Origin: Deltaproteobacteria bacterium
GTDB taxonomy: Bacteria > Desulfobacterota_B > Binatia > UBA9968
Assembly: GCA_016193385.1 (NCBI GenBank)
Contig: JACPSF010000181.1
Span: 31,028 to 42,018, forward strand
Reading direction: 5' to 3'
DNA: 10,991 nt
Shown: positions 1-7,143 of the stretch, in pieces
Position numbering within the stretch: the first letter of the stretch is position 1
How the letters are laid out: each line of letters begins with the position of its first letter
The notes under the pieces: model-generated
Databases searched by the model: none
What the model was told of the DNA's origin: nothing
What the model saw: the letters and a program-made list of their open reading frames with translations, nothing else
Program-made: the position numbers and the translations under genes

Positions 1-2
1 TT

Positions 3-398
3 GTCCGCGAGAGGGGTGGCATACGGTTCTATAACGATTCCAAAGGCACCAACGTTGGGGCCGTGCTCAAGTCCCTGATGAGCTTCTCTGCCCCCGTAAT
101 CCTTCTGGCCGGAGGCGTCGATAAGGGAGGGGATTACCGGATTTTGGAGGGAGAGGTGAGGGCAAAGGTCAAAAGGCTCGTTCTTTTCGGCGCCGCGAAG
201 GAGCGTATCCGCGCTGCGTTGGGCCATTTTGTCGATACGGTTGTTGTGGGAAGTCTGGAGGAGGCGGTTCGCGAGGCCGCTCGGAGCGCTCGCCCGGGAG
301 ATGTGGTGCTTCTTTCCCCTGCGTGTTCGAGTTTCGACATGTTTCTGAACTACGCGGAAAGAGGCAGGGCCTTTAAAGCTTTGGTGCGGGAGCTATGA
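3..398 (+). CDS. murD: UDP-N-acetylmuramoylalanine--D-glutamate ligase, C-terminal part (5' end outside window)
   Basis: MurD adds D-glutamate to UDP-MurNAc-L-Ala in the cytoplasm, using ATP. Only the last 131 residues are visible; the family is usually about 450 residues, so the start lies upstream of the window. The open frame runs from base 3 with no start codon needed. It begins in the conserved NDSKGTN region of the Mur ligase C-terminal domain, continues through LLAGGVDKGGDY, and ends with LLSPACSSFDMFLNYAERG, the MurD C-terminal signature. A GTG at 63 is internal and is not the start. The stop TGA overlaps the ftsW start (ATGA), which implies translational coupling. The placement before ftsW is classical dcw order. 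Identity is firm from the motifs; nothing can be said about the missing N-terminal and ATP-binding domains. Confidence 0.95.
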   Translation, partial: VRERGGIRFYNDSKGTNVGAVLKSLMSFSAPVILLAGGVDKGGDYRILEGEVRAKVKRLVLFGAAKERIRAALGHFVDTVVVGSLEEAVREAARSARPGDVVLLSPACSSFDMFLNYAERGRAFKALVREL

Positions 399-1489
399 GG
401 CAAGGCACGAGAATCGATGGCTGGATCTTTTTCGCGGTGGCCGCCTTGCTGGCCGTAGGGATCATCATGGTGCTCAGCACCAGCTATCTTTACGCTCAGG
501 AGCGTTATTCTGACGCTACTTATTTCTTCCGCAAGCAGATGACCGCCGTGACCCTGGGAATGGCCGCGCTCTTTATCTCTGCGCTGGTTCCGTCACACGC
601 CTATCGCCGTTTTGCCTACCCGCTCCTCGTGTTCGGCCTGGTTGGGTTGTGTCTGGTTTTGATTCCGGGAATCGGATTGTCGCGCGGCGGCGCGCGCCGC
701 TGGCTTCCCCTCGGTGGCTTTGCCTTTCAACCGGCGGAGCTCGCTAAAGTCGCGCTTATCCTTTATCTCGCCCATTCCCTGGCCAAGAAAGGGCCGAAGG
801 TACAGACCTTTTCAATCGGCATTCTTCCCCACCTCATCATCGGCGGCCTGTTTCTGGGGCTGCTCCTTTTAGAGCCCGATTTGGGAACGGCTCTGATCCT
901 TGGTCTGATCCTGGTTCTCATGCTCTTTGTCGGTGGGGCCAAGTCCGCTCATCTTTTGCTTATCGGGGTCATGGCGCTGCCGGTTTTGGGGCTCGCGGTG
1001 ATCGGCTCCGAATACCGTCTGCGGCGTCTCCTCGTCTTCCTCGACCCCTGGCGGGACGCCTCGAGCAGCGGCTTTCAGATTATTCAGTCCTACATCGCGT
1101 TCGGCTCCGGCCAGCTTTGGGGCCGCGGCCTGGGCGAGAGCCGCCAGAAGCTCTTTTATTTGCCCGAAGCCCATACTGATTTCATCTTCTCCGTGATCGG
1201 GGAGGAGCTGGGACTGCTGGGGGCTGTGATGGTGCTAGTGCTGTTTGGCATTATCATCCTGCGAGGCTTGCTTTTGACGTCAAGAATCGACGACCCCTTT
1301 GCCCAGTATTTGACCTTTGGTCTGACGAGCCTGCTGGGGCTACAGGCGTTGATCCACATGGGAGTCGTGATCGGGCTCATGCCCACGAAGGGCTTGGTGC
1401 TCCCGTTTATCAGCTACGGCGGCTCGGCCATGGTTATGAATTTGACGGAGGCGGGAATACTGCTCAGTTTATCGCGCAGGGGAACGTAG
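395..1489 (+). CDS. ftsW: Septal peptidoglycan glycosyltransferase FtsW (SEDS family)
   Basis: FtsW is a polytopic inner-membrane SEDS protein that polymerises lipid II into glycan strands at the septum, together with the transpeptidase FtsI. The 364-residue product has about ten hydrophobic segments, beginning at residues 9-30. Hallmarks are GGARRWLPLGGFAFQPAELAK at about 98-118, the extracellular loop LPEAHTDFIFSVIGEELG at 256-273 with the putative catalytic Asp262, and the late PTKGLVLPFISYGGSA at 330-344. Length is typical. FtsW is preferred over the paralogue RodA because of its position between murD and murG and the EAHTDFIF loop. The ATG overlaps the murD stop by ATGA, with a GGGAG just upstream. 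The stop is 2 bases before murG. No defect is visible. Confidence 0.96.
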   Translation: MRQGTRIDGWIFFAVAALLAVGIIMVLSTSYLYAQERYSDATYFFRKQMTAVTLGMAALFISALVPSHAYRRFAYPLLVFGLVGLCLVLIPGIGLSRGGARRWLPLGGFAFQPAELAKVALILYLAHSLAKKGPKVQTFSIGILPHLIIGGLFLGLLLLEPDLGTALILGLILVLMLFVGGAKSAHLLLIGVMALPVLGLAVIGSEYRLRRLLVFLDPWRDASSSGFQIIQSYIAFGSGQLWGRGLGESRQKLFYLPEAHTDFIFSVIGEELGLLGAVMVLVLFGIIILRGLLLTSRIDDPFAQYLTFGLTSLLGLQALIHMGVVIGLMPTKGLVLPFISYGGSAMVMNLTEAGILLSLSRRGT

Positions 1490-1491
1490 CG

Positions 1492-2568
1492 ATGCGCTTG
1501 ATCATGGCTGGAGGGGGGACCGGTGGGCACCTATTCCCCGGACTGGCCGTGGCACGCGAGTTTCAGCGGCGAGACCGGATGATAAAGATTATGTTTGTCG
1601 GGACCAAGCAGGGGATCGAGTACCGAGTCGTTCCCCGCGAGGGATTTCAGCTGGAGACGATTCCGATCAAGGGGTTGAAAGGGAGAGGGCTGCGGGGTTT
1701 GGCGGAGGCCCTGTACGGTCTTCCCCTCAGCGTGTGGCGCTCGCTGGGAATTTTGCGCCGCTTCCGGCCCGATTGCGTCATCGGCTTAGGAGGCTACTCG
1801 TCGGGGCCGGTTCTGCTCGCGGGCAAGCTCAGAAGAATCCGCTGCGCCATCATGGAGCAGAATCTCCGCCCTGGATTTACGAACCGGATTTTGGGAAAGG
1901 TGGTCGATCGCATTTTCACCGCCTATGACGAGAGCAGCGCCTTTTTTCCTCGCGGAAAGGTCGTGGTCACGGGAAACCCGGTGCGCTGGCAGGGGCTTCC
2001 CAAGGTCAGCCGGGATGGGAAGTTTACTCTGCTGGTCTTCGGCGGGAGCGCCGGGGCGCACCGGATCAATCTCGGCGTGGTCGAGGCGCTAAAAAAACTG
2101 CGCGATCTCGCCCCCGATCTGCGGGTCATTCACCAAACCGGGGAGGCGGATTTAGCCACGATCCGCTACGCCTACAGATTCCTCCCGTTTGAAGCTGAGG
2201 TTTTGCCCTTCATCGAGAGGATGGATGAAGCCTATGCACGCGCGGATCTGGTGCTCTGCCGGGCCGGGGCTGGCACGCTGGCGGAGCTCACTGCCTTCGG
2301 CAAGGCGGCCATTCTGGTTCCCTATCCCTACGCGGCTTACGATCACCAGAGATGGAACGCTCAGGCATTGAGAGAGCGCGGGGCGGCCGAGATGATTCTC
2401 GATCGGGAGCTGGACGGGGAAAAGCTGGCGGCGTCGATCCGGACGCTGTACCAGGACCGCCAGCGGCTGGAGATCATGGGGCATGCCGCACGGGGATTGG
2501 GGAAGCCGCAGGCGGCGAGGCAGATCGTCGACGAGTGTTTGGCTTTAATAGAAAGGCGTGAGGCGTAA
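1492..2568 (+). CDS. murG: UDP-N-acetylglucosamine--N-acetylmuramyl-(pentapeptide) pyrophosphoryl-undecaprenol GlcNAc transferase
   Basis: MurG is a peripheral membrane GT-B glycosyltransferase. It transfers GlcNAc from UDP-GlcNAc to lipid I, making lipid II on the cytoplasmic face. The 358-residue protein has the N-terminal glycine loop GGGTGGHLFPG (7-17), a second loop GLGGYSSGP (98-106), MEQN at 121-124, GNPVR at 161-165, the C-domain loop FGGSAGAHRIN (183-193), and the UDP-GlcNAc site CRAGAGTLAEL near 256-266 followed by VPYPYAAYDHQRWNA. Length is normal for the family. The ATG at 1492 is preceded by AGGGGA at 1478-1483 with 8-base spacing, a good ribosome binding site. The last codons (RREA and the TAA stop) lie inside a tandem heptamer repeat that continues into the murG-murC gap, so the extreme C-terminus may be repeat-derived. 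Confidence 0.97.
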   Translation: MRLIMAGGGTGGHLFPGLAVAREFQRRDRMIKIMFVGTKQGIEYRVVPREGFQLETIPIKGLKGRGLRGLAEALYGLPLSVWRSLGILRRFRPDCVIGLGGYSSGPVLLAGKLRRIRCAIMEQNLRPGFTNRILGKVVDRIFTAYDESSAFFPRGKVVVTGNPVRWQGLPKVSRDGKFTLLVFGGSAGAHRINLGVVEALKKLRDLAPDLRVIHQTGEADLATIRYAYRFLPFEAEVLPFIERMDEAYARADLVLCRAGAGTLAELTAFGKAAILVPYPYAAYDHQRWNAQALRERGAAEMILDRELDGEKLAASIRTLYQDRQRLEIMGHAARGLGKPQAARQIVDECLALIERREA

Positions 2569-2635
2569 GGCGTGAGGCGCGAGCGAAATCAAAAAGTATT
2601 CACTATTGCCTGTTGCCTCGTGCCTCGTGCCTGCA
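2553..2635 (+). repeat. Inverted pair of tandem heptamer repeats at the murG/murC junction; predicted RNA hairpin
   Basis: The left arm is four 7-base units: AAGGCGT, GAGGCGT, AAGGCGT, GAGGCGC (2553-2580), followed by a decaying GAGCGAA. The right arm is GCCTGTT, GCCTCGT, GCCTCGT, GCCTGCA (2608-2635). The right-arm reverse complement is built on GAGGCAC, so it differs from the left arm at exactly the two bases that can pair as G-U in RNA. I align bases 2554-2578 with 2608-2632. Three mismatches fall inside an otherwise continuous stem of Watson-Crick and G-U pairs, with a loop of about 29 bases. The left arm overlaps the murG stop codon, and the right arm ends 8 bases before the murC GTG. The function is unknown. 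It may be a dispersed intergenic repeat or a structured RNA affecting expression of the downstream genes. Confidence 0.8.
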
Positions 2636-2643
2636 GTTGAGCC

Positions 2644-4017
2644 GTGCTGGAGAAAAAACATAAGGTTCACTTTGTCGGCATCGGTGGCATCGGCATGAGC
2701 GGCATCGCAGAGGTTCTGCTCAACCTTGGCTACACGGTCAGCGGCTCGGATCTGCGCGAGAGTGAATTGACTCAGAGGCTCAAGTCCCTGGGTGCGCAAG
2801 TGTTCATCGGTCACGGAGAGGGGAATCTCTCGGGAAACCTTTCGGTGGTCGTGATCTCGACGGCGGTGAAATTTTCTAACCCGGAGGTTTTGGAGGCGCG
2901 CCGGCGTAACATCCCGGTGATCCCGCGCGCCGAGATGCTCGCGGAGCTCATGCGCATGAAATATGGCGTAGCCGTGGCGGGAACCCACGGCAAGACCACC
3001 ACCACTTCGATGATCGCTGCGGCGTTGAGCGCTGCCGGTCTCGACCCGACCATGGTTATCGGAGGGAGAGTGAAGTCACTCGGGAGCAACGCCCAATTGG
3101 GGCAGGGGGAGATCCTGGTGGCCGAGGCGGATGAGAGCGACGGTACGTTTCTGCTTCTTTCCCCGACGATCGCGGTGGTCACTAATATCGACCGCGAGCA
3201 CATGGATTTTTACCAGACGATGGACCAGCTCATGGATAGCTTTCTTGCCTTCATCAATAAGGTGCCTTTCTACGGGCTGGCCATCCTATGTCTCGACCAC
3301 GCTAATGTCCGAGCGCTTGTCCCCAAGGTGAAGAAGCGTTTTGCCACCTACGGGCTTTCCCCCGAGGCCGATTTTTGCGCACGCGATCTCAAGTTTCAGG
3401 CCATGGAGGTGCAACTCTCCGTGACCTATCGCGCCAAACCGCTGGGAAGGCTGCGGCTCCACCTTCCGGGGCGACATACGGCCACCAATGCATTGGCGGC
3501 GGTGGCCGTAGCCCAGGAACTGGAGGTTCCTTTCTCCCGGGTGGCCGAGGCTCTGGATGCCTTCTCGGGTATCCACCGCCGCTTTGAGATCAAGGGGGAG
3601 CCTAAAGGGATCCTTGTGATCGACGACTATGGCCATCATCCCGTGGAAATTCAGGTCACGTTGCAGGCGATCCGCGATAGCTGGAAGCGTCCGTTGACGG
3701 TGCTTTTTCAACCGCACCGCTATAGCCGGACGAAAGATCTCTTCGATGAATTTTTGACCTGCTTCGATGCGGCCGACCGGTTGATCCTTACCGAGGTCTA
3801 TGCGGCCGGCGAGGAACCGATCGCGGGGGGAAGCGGAGAAGCCCTCTACCAAGCGATCAAGCGCCGCGGCCACTTGGAGGTCGAGTTCGTCCCCGATAAG
3901 CACGAGATTGTATCGGGGTTGCTGTCCGAGCTTAAGGCCGGCGATATCGTTCTGACCTTGGGGGCCGGCGACATTTACAAGGCTGGGGAGGAGTTGGTTG
4001 AGGCACTGGCGAAATGA
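2644..4017 (+). CDS. murC: UDP-N-acetylmuramate--L-alanine ligase
   Basis: MurC is the first Mur ligase. It attaches L-alanine to UDP-MurNAc with ATP in the cytoplasm. The 457 residues contain the N-terminal UDP-binding loop VGIGGIGMSGIAEVL (11-25), the ATP P-loop GTHGKTTT (113-120), EADESDGTF (161-169), NIDREHMD (181-188), GRHTATNALAA (277-287), HRRFE (311-315), DDYGHHP (327-333) and QPHRYSRT (356-363). Together these are diagnostic of MurC, and length is typical. The GTG at 2644 is the only start that keeps the whole N-terminal loop; the next ATG, at 2695, would cut into it. No convincing Shine-Dalgarno precedes it, only a weak GTTGAG, because the inverted heptamer repeat ends 8 bases upstream. 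The stop overlaps the murB start by ATGA. Confidence 0.97.
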   Translation: MLEKKHKVHFVGIGGIGMSGIAEVLLNLGYTVSGSDLRESELTQRLKSLGAQVFIGHGEGNLSGNLSVVVISTAVKFSNPEVLEARRRNIPVIPRAEMLAELMRMKYGVAVAGTHGKTTTTSMIAAALSAAGLDPTMVIGGRVKSLGSNAQLGQGEILVAEADESDGTFLLLSPTIAVVTNIDREHMDFYQTMDQLMDSFLAFINKVPFYGLAILCLDHANVRALVPKVKKRFATYGLSPEADFCARDLKFQAMEVQLSVTYRAKPLGRLRLHLPGRHTATNALAAVAVAQELEVPFSRVAEALDAFSGIHRRFEIKGEPKGILVIDDYGHHPVEIQVTLQAIRDSWKRPLTVLFQPHRYSRTKDLFDEFLTCFDAADRLILTEVYAAGEEPIAGGSGEALYQAIKRRGHLEVEFVPDKHEIVSGLLSELKAGDIVLTLGAGDIYKAGEELVEALAK

Positions 4018-4982
4018 GCAAAGAGGCGGCCAAAAGCCCTTTGATCGAGGAGCTCAGGCGCGCGCCGGGCTTAAAGGTCAAGCTGGGCGAGCCGCTGGCT
4101 CCGTACACCTCGATCAAAATCGGGGGCCCGGCCGACTATTTCCTGGAAGTCGAGGACCGGGCGGCGTTGACCCGGACACTGGAACTTCTTCACAGTCACG
4201 GTATAGCCATTTGCCTTCTCGGAAAGGGCAGCAATGTGCTGGTGAGCGACCTCGGGGTGCGCGGCGCCGTGCTCCGTCTGGGACGAGAGTTTCAGCAGGT
4301 TCTCTGGACGGAGAACGGCGGGGAGGTCCTCGTCCTGGTCGGAGCCGCCTATCCTGTGAGCCGCCTGGTTCGGGAGGCGGCCCGGCGGGGATACAGCGGC
4401 CTTGAATTTGGCGAGGGAATCCCGGGGAGCGTGGGGGGGGCTTTGGTCATGAACGCTGGCGCCTATGGAACGGAGATAGAGAAAGTTGTCGATCGGGTAG
4501 AAGGCGTGACCTCTCACGGTGAGGTGATTGAGCTGCAAAGAGGCGAGATGGTCTTCTCGTACCGCAGCTCCAATCTCCCGCCGAGGACCATCGTCACGCG
4601 GGTGCAGCTGCGCTTGGTCAAAGATAAGGCTGAAGAAGTGGCCTTAAGGGTCAGGGAGCTGGTGGCGAAAAGAAAGAGGAGCCAGCCGTCCGGTTATCCC
4701 AATTCCGGCTCGATGTTTCGCAATCCGCCGGGAGATTATGCCGGGCGGCTGATCGAGGCCGCGGGTCTCAAGGGCAGCAGAATCGGTAGGGCCGAGATCT
4801 CCCAGCGGCATGCCAATTTCATTCTGAACCTGGGTGGAGCGAAGGCCGGGGAAGTGAGGAGGCTGATGGAGATGGCCCGCACGGAGGTGCGGAAAAGGTT
4901 TGGTATCGAACTGGAGCCAGAGATCCGCTTCTTGGGGGAATGGCCGGAGAGCAAACAGAGCGGAGTGCCCCGGAACGAGTGA
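4014..4982 (+). CDS. murB: UDP-N-acetylenolpyruvoylglucosamine reductase
   Basis: MurB is a cytoplasmic FAD flavoenzyme. It reduces UDP-GlcNAc-enolpyruvate to UDP-MurNAc with NADPH, the second committed step to peptidoglycan. The 322-residue product has the FAD-binding stretch YTSIKIGGPADYF (31-43), LLGKGSNVLVSD (68-79), GLEFGEGIPGSVGGALVMNAGAYG (129-152), FSYRSSN (181-187, with Arg184 as the likely catalytic arginine), the NSGSMFRNPPGDYAG loop (230-244, Ser233 the likely proton donor) and the C-terminal LEPEIRFLG (300-308, acidic catalytic residue). The length suits the shorter MurB class rather than the longer E. coli type. The start overlaps the murC stop (ATGA), indicating coupling. It is followed by a 59-base gap and ftsQ, with no ddl between. 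Confidence 0.97.
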   Translation: MSKEAAKSPLIEELRRAPGLKVKLGEPLAPYTSIKIGGPADYFLEVEDRAALTRTLELLHSHGIAICLLGKGSNVLVSDLGVRGAVLRLGREFQQVLWTENGGEVLVLVGAAYPVSRLVREAARRGYSGLEFGEGIPGSVGGALVMNAGAYGTEIEKVVDRVEGVTSHGEVIELQRGEMVFSYRSSNLPPRTIVTRVQLRLVKDKAEEVALRVRELVAKRKRSQPSGYPNSGSMFRNPPGDYAGRLIEAAGLKGSRIGRAEISQRHANFILNLGGAKAGEVRRLMEMARTEVRKRFGIELEPEIRFLGEWPESKQSGVPRNE

Positions 4983-5041
4983 ACGCCGTGGACGAAGGTC
5001 AACCACACAACAGGCATTAAGAGCCCGGGGATACCGGCATC

Positions 5042-5884
5042 ATGGAGACTTTTGGCCACCGTAGGGAAAACCGAAAGCGAGGGGAGCAACACCCGCGGCG
5101 GGCTTGGCTGGTCTTGGGGATGTTCGTGGTTTTATGTACCGGGGTGCTTCCTGTTTATCTATGGTGGCCTCAGCTTGCGCGCTCGGGTCGCTCGGTTATG
5201 GAGTCTCTCTTGAGTGATAGCTATTTCTCGGTGCGCGAGATCAAGGTGAGAGGGAAGGAAAAGGTGGGTGGAAGCGAGATCGTGGCAATGGCTGGCTTGA
5301 GTGACGGAGTGATGATTTGGAAGATCGACCCGATCATGATCGAGAAAAAAGTGGCCCAGCACCCCTGGGTCAAGCAAGTCGTCGTGCGGCGGGAGTTCCC
5401 GCATCGGGTCGTGATTGAGGTTGAGGAACGGGTGGCCAAAGCCATCGTGGTCCTGGGGCGGCTTTACTATGTCGACGGTGACGGGTTTGTATTCAAGGAG
5501 GTAGGGAAAGCGGAACCCATAGACCTTCCCCTGCTCACGGGGCTGAAGCGAGAGGACCTCCTCTCTCAGCCTCAATTCATCCGGGAAAAGATCCAAGAAG
5601 CTTTGCGGCTTGGCGACCTTGCGAAGGGAGCCTCTCTTGCCCTTTCTGAAATTCATTTTCTCGCTGAAGATGGAGTGGTGCTTTATCCGATGAATTACCC
5701 TGTGGCTCTCTACATGGGCTGGGGCGACTGGGAAAAGAAGCTTGAGCGCTTGGAGCGGATCCTGGACCTGTGGCAGGGGAGGGAGAGTCGGCTGGTAGCC
5801 TTGGATTTAAACTTTTCGGATCAGGTTGTCGCTAAGGTCAGAACAGTAAAAAACACGGCGGGGCAGCTTAGGAGCCATGGCTAA
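5042..5884 (+). CDS. ftsQ: Cell division protein FtsQ/DivIB
   Basis: FtsQ is a bitopic inner-membrane divisome protein that recruits FtsL/FtsB and regulates septal synthesis. The 280-residue product shows a basic cytoplasmic tail of about 20 residues and one membrane helix (21-43, starting AWLVLGMFVVL). It then has a POTRA-like domain (about 61-130, YFSVREIKVRG to VVIEVEER, including the typical HPWVKQVVVRREFP) and a periplasmic beta domain (about 135-268, with LYYVDGDGFVF and ALDLNFSDQVVAKVR). Family assignment rests on this architecture and on its place just before ftsA, since the primary sequence of FtsQ is poorly conserved. ATG 5042 gives the correct tail-plus-helix topology; the only ribosome-site candidate is a weak GGGG about 10 bases upstream. 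The stop lies 8 bases inside ftsA. Confidence 0.93.
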   Translation: METFGHRRENRKRGEQHPRRAWLVLGMFVVLCTGVLPVYLWWPQLARSGRSVMESLLSDSYFSVREIKVRGKEKVGGSEIVAMAGLSDGVMIWKIDPIMIEKKVAQHPWVKQVVVRREFPHRVVIEVEERVAKAIVVLGRLYYVDGDGFVFKEVGKAEPIDLPLLTGLKREDLLSQPQFIREKIQEALRLGDLAKGASLALSEIHFLAEDGVVLYPMNYPVALYMGWGDWEKKLERLERILDLWQGRESRLVALDLNFSDQVVAKVRTVKNTAGQLRSHG

Positions 5885-7103
5885 GAAGAGCAGCCTGATT
5901 GTAGGCCTGGATATCGGCACCTCCAAGGTTTGCGCGGTCGTGGGAGAGGTGACGGAACGCGGTCTAGAGGTCATCGGCGTCGGTTCCCATCCCTCTCAGG
6001 GATTGCGGAAGGGGGTGGTCATCAATATCGAAAGCACCGTGAATTCCATCAAGCGGGCCGTAGAAGAGGCCGAACTCATGGCGGGTTGTGAAATCAATTC
6101 GGTCTTTGCGGGAATTGCCGGAGGCCACGTCAAGGGTTTCAACAGTCACGGGGTGGTGGCGGTGAAAAACAAGGAAGTGACCCAGCGAGACATCGACCGG
6201 GTGATCGACGCGGCCAAAGCTGTGGCGATCCCGATGGATCGGGAAGTGCTGCATATCCTGCCCCAGGAGTACATTATCGACGACCAGGACGGGATCAAAG
6301 AGCCTCTGGGAATGTCGGGCGTCCGTTTGGAAGCCAAGGTCCATATTGTGACCGGCGCGGTTACCTGCGTCCAAAACATCATCAAATGCTGCAACCGCAC
6401 CGGCCTGAATGTGGCCGATATCGCTCTGGAGCCGCTCGCCTCCGCGGAGGCCGTCCTGACGCCGGAGGAAAAAGAATTGGGTGTAGTCCTGGTCGACATG
6501 GGGGGTGGCACAACGGATATCGCCCTCTTTCACGATGGAGCCGTCAAACATACCAGCGTCCTGGGCGTCGGTGGCAACCACTTGACGAGCGACATCGCTG
6601 CCGGCCTGCGCACGCCGGTTGGAGAGGCGGAGCGGATCAAGCAACGCTACGGCTGCGCCAAGACGTCTATGGTCGGCAAAGACGAACAGGTGGAGGTGCC
6701 GAGCGTCGGCGGCAGGAGTTCGCGGACGATCTCGCGCCAGATTCTCTGTGAAATCATTGAGCCCCGCCTGGAGGAGATGTTTCAGCTCATTCAGCGGGAG
6801 ATCGCCAAGTCGGGCTATGAAGGCTCGCTGGTCTCCGGCATGGTGTTGACCGGCGGCTCGACTCTGCTCCCGGGCATGATCGAGATGGCGGAAGGGGTGT
6901 TCGGCATGCCCGTGCGCCTCGGGGTACCCATTCACGTGGGCGGGCTGATCGATGTTGTATCCAGCCCGATTTATGCCACCGGTGTGGGGCTGGTGCTTTA
7001 CGGCATGAAGCGCCAGGATAAAAACTTTTTCCGGATTCGCGAAAACAACCTGTTCCATAAGGTCAAGAATCGGATGGTGGATTGGTTTAGTGAGTTTTTC
7101 TGA
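5877..7103 (+). CDS. ftsA: Cell division protein FtsA (actin-like FtsZ membrane anchor)
   Basis: FtsA is an actin-family ATPase that tethers FtsZ filaments to the inner membrane and recruits later divisome proteins. The 408 residues contain the phosphate-1 loop GLDIGTSKVCAVVGE (10-24), an SHS2/1C subdomain (about 86-165, with LHILPQEYIIDDQDGIKEPLGM), phosphate-2 VDMGGGTTDIALF (206-218) and the adenosine motif VLTGGSTLLPGM (323-334). The last 18 residues (391-408, NLFHKVKNRMVDWFSEFF) read as the amphipathic membrane-targeting helix. Everything expected is present, and length is typical. The ATG at 5877 overlaps the ftsQ stop; TTAGGAG sits very close to it, so initiation probably depends on coupling with ftsQ. 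A 40-base gap separates it from ftsZ. Confidence 0.97.
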   Translation: MAKKSSLIVGLDIGTSKVCAVVGEVTERGLEVIGVGSHPSQGLRKGVVINIESTVNSIKRAVEEAELMAGCEINSVFAGIAGGHVKGFNSHGVVAVKNKEVTQRDIDRVIDAAKAVAIPMDREVLHILPQEYIIDDQDGIKEPLGMSGVRLEAKVHIVTGAVTCVQNIIKCCNRTGLNVADIALEPLASAEAVLTPEEKELGVVLVDMGGGTTDIALFHDGAVKHTSVLGVGGNHLTSDIAAGLRTPVGEAERIKQRYGCAKTSMVGKDEQVEVPSVGGRSSRTISRQILCEIIEPRLEEMFQLIQREIAKSGYEGSLVSGMVLTGGSTLLPGMIEMAEGVFGMPVRLGVPIHVGGLIDVVSSPIYATGVGLVLYGMKRQDKNFFRIRENNLFHKVKNRMVDWFSEFF

Positions 7104-7130
7104 GACCAAGGCAAAAGCGTAAAGATCGAG

Positions 7131-7137
7131 AAGGAGG
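7131..7137 (+). promoter_or_regulatory. Strong ribosome binding site of ftsZ
   Basis: AAGGAGG lies six bases before the ftsZ ATG at 7144, close to a perfect Shine-Dalgarno sequence at good spacing. The other genes of the cluster mostly rely on overlap with the preceding gene or on weak sites. This fits the general need for much more FtsZ than FtsA or FtsQ. Confidence 0.85.
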
Positions 7138-7143
7138 GAGTCT

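Noticed and set aside
2553..2635. The heptamer repeats as a CRISPR-like array
   Set aside because: The units are 7 bases with no spacers and opposite orientation in the two arms. There are no cas genes nearby.
3286..3903. A 205-codon minus-strand frame opposite murC
   Set aside because: It is fully contained in murC, has no domain or credible ribosome site, and has shadow-like composition.
3998..4405. A 135-codon plus-strand frame overlapping the start of murB
   Set aside because: It is out of frame with murB and gives a Gly/Arg/Pro-rich translation without motifs. It is a shadow of murB.
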